From contig OY540816.1 of the NCBI GenBank assembly GCA_961205875.1, forward strand, positions 8,690,701 through 8,754,700: a stretch of DNA of 64,000 nt, read 5' to 3'. Under the pieces are notes generated by a model that was not told the DNA's origin, made no database searches, and saw nothing but the letters and a program-made list of their open reading frames with translations. Of the stretch, positions 62,401 to 64,000 are shown piece by piece. The position numbers and the translations under genes are program-made. Numbering within the stretch: position 1 is the stretch's first letter; the number at the start of each line of letters is the position of its first letter. Source of the DNA: Sialis fuliginosa (lineage: Eukaryota > Arthropoda > Insecta > Megaloptera > Sialidae).

Positions 62401-64000
62401 CTTTTTTTTTTTTTTTATTTTTTTACTCATGTTAATATTCATAACAAAAAATTTTTTATATCAAGATGCACCCCCCTAGCAGAAATCCTGTCGGCGCCCA
62501 TGGGATTGTATAGATTTTTTGCCCTGACAAGAGCCGACGGGTGTTTAAACATTTATTTATTTATCGGCTAAAAATATTTTCAGAGAAAATTGATATGCAA
62601 CCTCCTCATAGTGAACATATTATGTTGACGGTATTCAGTTTTATCATCTCACAAAATTAGTATATCGCGAGATAAGGATTGACTGTGCCAGGAAAACTTA
62701 TTTTTTCATGTAATACTAGAATCTGTATTAAAAATACGGAGTTCTTGTTTAAAAAAATGAAGTTGACATTCAAATGACCTTAAAATTGCCACCTAAAAAA
62801 AACTTAATCACAGTACATCGTTGTCCCTCTTCAAACCGTGCAACTTTTGTCTGAAATATTTTTCGATAGAACCTCGCCATAAAAAATTAAAGGGAGTAGA
62901 CACCTAAAATGGGTTACCTGTATAGTATATATCGTTATTTAAATGTAATATTTTTTCTAGGTCTAACATACGAATGATTTTAAATCCTATATGAGTGGTA
63001 TACGATATTTGAGAGGGTCATTGAGAATTGTAACGATATCTCATCTGAAAAAACATGATCAAAATAAATTTCTCATATCTGTAGGTACGACAAAAATTAA
63101 AGAATTTTTAAGAGTAAAAAAAATTACAGAAAACCCGCCTTAAAAAAACAGGACCAAAATTTGAGGAGGGGGCAAAAAGTAGTCATTTTCCCCTCACTGA
63201 AAATTTTGGAGGGAAAAATTTTCTCCCTCTTCCGACTCCGGTGCCACTGAACATTGCTGAGAACCAAGGTATATAAAGACAAGGTAGTCTCATCAGCTCC
63301 TTGACCAATCAGCGTTGGGACGGAAATTGACGTCACTACGAAGTTATATTCAAATGTTATAAATGTATAATAGAATATCAATTTATTTACTCTTTTTTCG
63401 TATTTTTTGATATTTTAACAACATATACAATCAAAGAAGTACAAATTCAACATTGCAAAATCATAAAAAGAACGTATTGCCAACTTAAGAATAATAAAAA
63501 TGACGCTTCCCGAATAGACCAAATTGTCTGTGACAGCGTTTTTGTATTGATTGATTCTATGTGTTGTTAAAATATCAAAAAATACGAAAATAAGAATAAA
63601 TAAAGGATTTTTTTTTGTCATTCTATTATACATTTATAACATTTGAATATGTCTTCATGATGACGTCAATTCCCACGCCAACGCTGATAGGTCAAGGAGC
63701 TGATGAAACTATCTTGTCTTTATATACCTTGGCTGAGAACCACAAACAATCGATTCCAAACATACCTGTGATCCTCCACCGTCGCTGCCGCTTCCCGCAC
63801 TGGTCGTGCGCGGTTTTGAGCCGCCGATGACTCCGGGTCTGATGCTGCCTGTTTCCTGGTACCTGTTGAGTATCTTAGACACGCACCCGTGCGAGACTCG
63901 CAGCTGTCGGGAAATGACGCACGGACGGACCCCGGCCGCGGCCATCTCGACAATCTTCAATCGGATGTGGTTCGGTAAAGGCCTCCCGTTGATAAACACT
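35969..64000 (-). CDS. gsb: Pax3/7-class transcription factor (gooseberry-like), partial
   Basis: Seven minus-strand exons join in phase: 63766-64000 (continuing past the edge), 59195-59417, 43527-43771, 41585-41735, 38604-38827, 37327-37582 and 35969-36561, giving 641 visible residues. The paired domain (PAI helices with [17 protein letters not shown] and [18 protein letters not shown]) is followed by a homeodomain with Ser at position 50 ([12 protein letters not shown]). Such proteins bind DNA in the nucleus; gooseberry acts in segment polarity and neurogenesis. Ser50, [17 protein letters not shown] and RTQYPDV place it in the paired/gooseberry group. The PAI region is nearest gooseberry, whereas the RED region's [17 protein letters not shown] is closer to Paired and vertebrate Pax3, so the exact orthologue is not settled. 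No HSIDGILG-type octapeptide is seen. Introns 1-6 are 4.3, 15.4, 1.8, 2.8, 1.0 and 0.77 kb, loaded with MITEs. Confidence 0.9.
36626..37293. mobile_element. Tc1/mariner-type MITE filling Pax3/7 intron 6
   Basis: The ends CAGTGCCTTCCAAAAGTTCC and GGAACTTTTGGAAGGCACTG are perfectly inverted for at least 20 bases and flanked by TA (36624-36625, 37294-37295). The arms pair further in (TTTCGAAGAG..AATG near 36880 against CATAACTCTTCGAAAA near 37100). It is 668 bp in a 765-bp intron. No transposase is present; the open frame at 36514-36789 is incidental. Confidence 0.85.
37327..37582 (-). CDS. gsb: Pax3/7 exon: Ser/Pro/Thr-rich tail
   Basis: The acceptor TTTCAG|TGTACTGG in phase 0 opens [20 protein letters not shown]. 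The exon continues [14 protein letters not shown] and [13 protein letters not shown] and ends at AATT|GTAAGT, phase 1. It is low-complexity, with no structured domain. The fit of phase on both sides is the main support. Confidence 0.8.
38420..38452. repeat. ATT/TTA trinucleotide microsatellite
   Basis: An uninterrupted run of TTA units in Pax3/7 intron 5, 150 bases downstream (minus strand) of the His-rich exon. Intron 5 (37583-38603) also has a G-run and a CATGGGCGTACCTAGGATT motif near 37618, which looks like a single transposon end. Confidence 0.8.
38604..38827 (-). CDS. gsb: Pax3/7 exon: His-rich transactivation region
   Basis: It encodes about 75 residues rich in His, Pro and Ala ([50 protein letters not shown]). 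His-rich stretches of this kind are usual in the tails of Gooseberry-type proteins. The donor TTG|GTATGT is phase 0. Confidence 0.85.
38910..40203. repeat. Repeat cluster in Pax3/7 intron 4, split by a LINE
   Basis: A unit containing GAAACAGCTGTTCCGCGATA-like, GCTATCGAATTxAAACAGGTG, TTTGTTGCTAATTTGTGCCG, CCAATC and AAAATCCGGATTAGCTAAC words occurs several times. A partial copy is at about 38915-38994, a direct copy at about 39687-39832, a truncated direct copy at about 39845-39950, and an inverted copy at about 40035-40203. The LINE fragment at 38994-39686 interrupts the first. The outer copies face each other, so the whole may be one foldback element with internal duplication. Confidence 0.65.
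38994..39686 (-). mobile_element. 3' fragment of a non-LTR retrotransposon (reverse transcriptase C-terminus)
   Basis: The minus-strand frame at 39180-39683 encodes about 167 residues with [20 protein letters not shown] and a tail [14 protein letters not shown]...[14 protein letters not shown]. This is the typical pattern for the region after the reverse transcriptase domain in Jockey/CR1-type LINEs. After the stop, about 180 bases of 3' sequence end in TAA/TTA repeats at 38994-39010, a common LINE tail form. The catalytic domain is absent (5'-truncated). The translated frame is intact, so the insertion is probably not ancient. Confidence 0.75.
40598..41480. repeat. Composite of retroposon and MITE relics in Pax3/7 intron 4
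   Basis: Near 40598 a hAT-like end (CAGCGGTCGTCAAAAAG) opens. From 40666 to 40790 a hairpin pairs TTTACACCAAAAAGA with its complement and AAACACCGTGCTGCT with AGCAACACGGTGTTT. From about 40930 to 41150 two imperfect tandem units share CCCCAAGATGGCGGAT, TTCTTCATAAC and GACATxGxTATCAAATGAAA; part of this also occurs at 24783-24895. From 41330 a segment with AAGTTTCATCAAGATCGGTAAA and AGACTGAGATACACTTTTG resembles the tail of widespread arthropod retroposons. Confidence 0.5.
41282..41319 (+). ncRNA. Degenerate hammerhead-ribozyme-like motif
   Basis: TTGATGA (consensus CTGATGA) at 41283-41289 is followed by one G, a 5-bp helix GACTT/AAGTC with loop CTTGTT, then GAAA at 41307-41310. A short ACA/TGT helix and GTC follow, matching a small helix III and cleavage triplet. 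The first box base is T instead of C and one base is extra before helix II, so activity is doubtful. Confidence 0.4.
41585..41735 (-). CDS. gsb: Pax3/7 exon: end of the homeodomain
   Basis: It starts [13 protein letters not shown], completing the recognition helix with Ser50 and Asn51, then [17 protein letters not shown] and DPSFTTQA. The donor GCAA|GTAAGT leaves phase 1, which pairs with the acceptor at 38827 to make an Asn codon. Confidence 0.92.
41766..42001. mobile_element. Foldback element in Pax3/7 intron 3
   Basis: About 70 bases at 41766-41840 (ATTTTTCATAACxTGTATTTAG, ATACTCAAGTATTAGTAT, CTGATCTTTAT) are mirrored at 41931-42001 with few mismatches. An inner GTAATTATAATTAC palindrome lies at the inside edge of both arms. 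There is no transposase. Confidence 0.65.
42014..42696. mobile_element. Tc1/pogo-like element with nested MITE and palindromes
   Basis: The ends AAACCTGTCTAAAACGG and CAGTTTTCAGGTTT-like are inverted; CTGTCTxxxACGG ends are typical of Tc1/pogo relics. Nested at about 42196-42353 is a TACAGTAAxxC element related to 25073-25290. The words ATTAATCAATTTTAATCAAA at about 42355 and at about 41881 are direct repeats that tie this element to the foldback next to it. Confidence 0.5.
42561..42626. repeat. Two abutting perfect palindromes
   Basis: 42561-42580 is the perfect 20-bp palindrome AAGGTATGTATACATACCTT. Directly after it, 42581-42626 is a perfect 46-bp palindrome whose half-site runs TTAAGCGTAGTGCATAGTAG then ATA. 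There is no spacer in either. They lie in Pax3/7 intron 3. Confidence 0.9.
43527..43771 (-). CDS. gsb: Pax3/7 exon: homeodomain, first two helices and part of the third
   Basis: Phase-1 entry gives [16 protein letters not shown], an acidic [12 protein letters not shown], then the homeodomain from [20 protein letters not shown] to TEARIQ. Cys replaces the usual Tyr/aromatic in [10 protein letters not shown]. The donor CAG|GTACGG splits the recognition helix between Gln46 and Val47, an intron position classic for paired-class homeoboxes. The exon is GC-rich with a GCGCGCGC run. Confidence 0.92.
43851..44900. mobile_element. Element with motif-packed ends beside the homeobox exon
   Basis: Both ends share the inverted core TATCCCAGAGTATTCCA (about 43866-43882 and complement at 44852-44869). 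The outer 200 bases on each side are packed with variants of GGAATACTC / GAGTATTCC and GAGTCTCC / GGAGACTC: on the left about ten between 43851 and 44015, on the right about twelve between 44694 and 44900. The 680 bases between are AT-rich without them. Arrays of short subterminal repeats at both ends are typical of CACTA, hAT and some other transposons as transposase binding sites. No transposase frame is present. Confidence 0.6.
45574..46158 (-). mobile_element. Internally deleted Tc1-like transposon
   Basis: The ends CAGTATTGTGCAAATTAATG and, inverted, TAGTATTGTGCAAATTAATG match at 24 of 25 bases and are flanked by TA. On the minus strand the sequence encodes the second half of a Tc1-type transposase with frameshifts: [20 protein letters not shown] near 46098-46040, then a broken QDSA and [15 protein letters not shown] region, and [16 protein letters not shown] near 45770-45715. 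Full Tc1 elements are about 1.3-1.6 kb; this one is 585 bp, so the first half of the gene is gone and the copy cannot make an active enzyme. Confidence 0.85.
46171..46216. repeat. TTTTC pentanucleotide microsatellite
   Basis: About eight TTTCT/TTTTC units occur just after the Tc1-like element. They explain the Lys/Glu-rich minus-strand open frame there, which is not a gene. Confidence 0.8.
46230..48240. other. Part of Pax3/7 intron 2 with little recognisable content
   Basis: A hAT-like relic (GGCCTGGCCAACTCAAATTG, then GGGCCGC) is at about 46968-47030, without a visible partner end. Otherwise the sequence is AT-rich. GTGAGCGTG words repeat at 46840-46890. No conserved exon is seen; a regulatory element could be here, but nothing identifies one. 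Confidence 0.4.
48241..49052. mobile_element. MITE with TGTAAGGT ends and GGGCCTTATT subterminal repeats
   Basis: The left end TGTAAGGTATCTGCGGTAAA then TAAGGCCCAG is mirrored at the right by GTGGGCCTTATTTGCCTCCA and TGACCTTACA. TAAGGCCCA words also appear internally (about 48602 and, inverted, 48893). It is 812 bp with no transposase recognised. Confidence 0.65.
49477..50024 (+). mobile_element. TAAGGTACTGACACCAGTC family, copy B
   Basis: The ends TAAGGCACTGACACAAGTCT and AGACTGGTGCAAGTGCCTTA are inverted. The interior is colinear with copy C (52002-52577) and reversed in copy A (15388-15882), including TTATGGGCTTCTTTTTTGTA-like, GTAATGGACACTTGCTAATG and AAATGTCCGCCATTTGGACA. It is about 548 bp with no coding capacity. 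Confidence 0.75.
50714..50918. mobile_element. hAT-type MITE, CAGGGCCGTAACTA family, copy 2
   Basis: The ends CAGGGCCGTAACTAGAAGC and TAGTTACGGCCCTG are inverted. The flanks CTTGGCTG (50706-50713) and ATTGGCTG (50919-50926) match at 7 of 8. Internal GGGGCxxGxGGCAAG and GCCCGGGGCACTGCCCCG words are shared with copy 3. Confidence 0.8.
51500..51712. mobile_element. Small foldback element
   Basis: CGTTCCATTTTAAAAAATAA, then TTTTGAAAGAATTTTTGGAT, then ATTCTTTCATA on the left are mirrored between 51648 and 51712 (TATGAAAGAATATCAAAAAT, then TTTAAATGGAACG). The loop is about 80 bases. The minus-strand open frame at 51353-51598 runs through one arm and is incidental. Confidence 0.6.
52002..52577 (+). 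mobile_element. TAAGGTACTGACACCAGTC family, copy C
   Basis: The left end AAGGTTAAGGCACCAATTAT and the right end AGACTGGTGCCACTACCTTA are imperfect inverted repeats. The interior is colinear with copy B and the reverse of copy A. It is 576 bp and the fullest copy in the window. Confidence 0.7.
52578..54768. other. Pax3/7 intron 2 segment with an interspersed repeat
   Basis: At 53587-53640 the 18-bp unit GGGAAAAAGTGAAACAGG occurs twice, and GGGTAAAAGTGAAACAAAA at 53402 and GTTTCACTTTC at 53938 look like the ends of the same repeat. The segment 52959-53206 is unusually GC-rich with open frames on both strands, but no domain is recognised. The remainder is AT-rich. Confidence 0.35.
54769..55001. 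mobile_element. Foldback MITE with TACACTGGTAG ends
   Basis: The left end TACACAGGTAG and the right end CTACCAGTGTA are inverted. The arms extend through TAGGCCAAGAAAATCTTG, TTTTATATAT and GAAAACAATATTTTCTTAAT, giving a hairpin of about 95-bp arms. Confidence 0.7.
55795..56093. mobile_element. hAT-type MITE, CAGGGCCGTAACTA family, copy 3
   Basis: The ends CAGGGCCGTAACTAGAGG and GGTAATTACGGCCCTG are inverted. GCGATTTA is duplicated exactly at 55787-55794 and 56094-56101. It is the least eroded insertion of the three family members. GGGGCCCCGGGG blocks lie just inside both ends. Confidence 0.88.
56247..56628. mobile_element. Foldback element with ATATGGGTCGTTTC ends
   Basis: TATATGGGTCGTTTCAAAAT at 56247 is mirrored by ATTTTGAAATGACCCATAT at 56628. 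The arms of about 180 bases share ATAATATTTTGGAATGAATA and AAACAAAGCACCGTATTATT with the opposite strand. There is no coding capacity. Confidence 0.75.
56710..57072. mobile_element. hAT-type MITE with CAGTGGCGTACGCAGG ends
   Basis: The ends CAGTGGCGTACGCAGG and CCTGCGTACGCCACTG are perfect inverted repeats. AACATGTT is duplicated exactly at 56702-56709 and 57073-57080. G-runs at the left and C-runs at the right lie just inside the ends. Its 363 bp contain no transposase. Confidence 0.88.
57643..58034 (+). mobile_element. TACAGTCGCCTGCA family, copy 2
   Basis: The ends TACAGTCGCCTGCAGAACTC and GCAGGTGACTGTA are inverted. The interior is the reverse complement of 33365-33798, including AGTAGTTCTTTATCTAGCAA and AGGAGCCTACTAAGTTTGTG. 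Confidence 0.7.
58838..59107. mobile_element. TGTCTGGTATTATAA family MITE, copy 2
   Basis: The segment GAGCTAGCAAAATTTACTAG on the left and AATTTTGCTAGCTCGTTTAT then AATACCGGACA on the right match the copy at 60860-61042. It lies in Pax3/7 intron 2, just upstream (minus strand: downstream) of the RED exon, with 87 bases between. The open frame at 58975-59160 is incidental. Confidence 0.6.
59195..59417 (-). CDS. gsb: Pax3/7 exon: RED half of the paired domain
   Basis: The exon opens [20 protein letters not shown] and carries [17 protein letters not shown] and [11 protein letters not shown], the RED subdomain. It then has [15 protein letters not shown] and a GAAG|GTTTGT donor in phase 1. The acceptor after TCTCTTTAAAG is preferred over CAACAG 12 bases downstream, because only the former has pyrimidines upstream; both keep phase 0, so the four residues DNQQ are uncertain. 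Confidence 0.85.
60046..60687. mobile_element. TTAA-bounded MITE with GGGCGGGGTAAGG ends
   Basis: TTAAGGGCGGGGTAAGGTT at 60046 and AACCTTACCCCGCCCTTAA ending at 60687 are perfect inverted repeats. The outer TTAA on each side matches the piggyBac target site. It is 642 bp in Pax3/7 intron 1. The open frame at 60257-60517 lies inside; no transposase domain is visible. Confidence 0.75.
60860..61042. mobile_element. TGTCTGGTATTATAA family MITE, copy 3
   Basis: The ends ATGTCTGGTATTATAAAGGA and TCGTTTATAATACCGGACA are inverted. The interior shares GTGTTTACATATCATGCGTG-like and GAACTGTCAGATAGTTTGAA with copy 2. Confidence 0.7.
61797..62924. mobile_element. Foldback element in Pax3/7 intron 1, carrying a nested MITE
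   Basis: The left arm (61797-61880: CCCATTTTAATTTTTTATGG, CGAGGTTCTATCGAAAAATA, AGTTGCACGGTTTGGA) is mirrored at 62835-62924 with about 18 extra bases in the right arm. A second MITE (62178-62502) interrupts the centre. Related sequence is at 5080-5530. Confidence 0.65.
62178..62502. mobile_element. MITE with CATGGGCGCCG ends
   Basis: The ends CATGGGCGCCGGGAGG and GTCGGCGCCCATG are inverted. Inside each end lies a TGCACCCCCCT-type block, in both orientations on the left. The bases GGATT flank both sides, at most a 5-bp target duplication. Its G/C-runs explain the overlapping open frames on both strands at 62020-62233. Confidence 0.65.
63264..63732. mobile_element. CCAAGGTATATAAAG foldback family, copy 3, abutting a Pax3/7 splice donor
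   Basis: CCAAGGTATATAAAGACAAG at 63264 is mirrored by CTTGTCTTTATATACCTTGG ending at 63732. CTGAGAA is duplicated directly outside (63257-63263 and 63733-63739). The arms share TTGACGTCA, CTTGACCAATCAGCG and GTTATAAATGTATAATAGAAT with copies 1 and 2. The element ends 33 bases from the first exon visible here (63766). Confidence 0.82.
63766..64000 (-). CDS. gsb: Pax3/7 exon: PAI half of the paired domain (partial)
   Basis: This encodes 78 visible residues, entering at [10 protein letters not shown] and ending [19 protein letters not shown]. The missing upstream part should be the start of the paired domain (the GQGRVNQLGG region) and the N-terminus. The donor is CAG|GTATGT, phase 0. The exon is strikingly GC- and CpG-rich against the surroundings. 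After GSKPRTTS the family normally continues straight into the RED helix; here a Gly/Ser run follows. Confidence 0.9.

Overview
The window is AT-rich animal nuclear DNA, almost certainly from an insect. It holds intron-rich genes with GT-AG splice sites, orthologues of well-known insect genes, and dense small inverted-repeat DNA transposons. An insect is supported by the yurt, TMEM11/Pmi and gooseberry/Pax3-7 homologues. The order is not fixed by the sequence; a hemipteran would fit the AT content and gene style, but that is a guess.

Five protein-coding genes can be rebuilt exon by exon, all with consistent reading phase. (1) 2052-4395 (+) is TMEM11, an inner mitochondrial membrane protein, in 4 exons encoding 179 aa. 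(2) 7664-10176 (-) is a DHRS7B-type short-chain dehydrogenase, in 5 exons encoding 317 aa. (3) 11233-22949 (+) is yurt/EPB41L5, a FERM protein, in 13 exons encoding 935 aa; it lies head to head with DHRS7B across about 1.06 kb. (4) 28644-31780 (+) is spermidine synthase, in 4 exons encoding 288 aa. (5) 35969 to beyond 64000 (-) is a Pax3/7-class (gooseberry-like) transcription factor. Seven exons and 641 residues are visible, including most of the paired domain and the homeodomain; the N-terminus lies past the right edge. The genes form no obvious pathway. The layout is an ordinary insect gene neighbourhood with a large developmental regulator on the right.

Between and inside the genes lie roughly three dozen transposon copies or remnants: hAT-type MITEs with 8-bp target duplications, Tc1/pogo-type elements with TA ends, TTAA-flanked elements, long foldback elements, one LINE 3' fragment, and two fragments with hammerhead-ribozyme-like folds. 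Several families recur two to four times, often in opposite orientation, and several sit inside one another. No tRNA, rRNA or CRISPR array was recognised.

The most unusual points are these: a tryptophan-studded 197-residue C-terminal exon and a Gly/Ser insert in the paired-domain linker of the Pax gene; a probable Penelope-like insertion with a 12-bp target duplication and a hammerhead-like fold in a yurt intron; a cluster of three NPF motifs in the Yurt tail; two abutting perfect palindromes in a Pax intron; and an element with motif-packed ends next to the homeobox exon.
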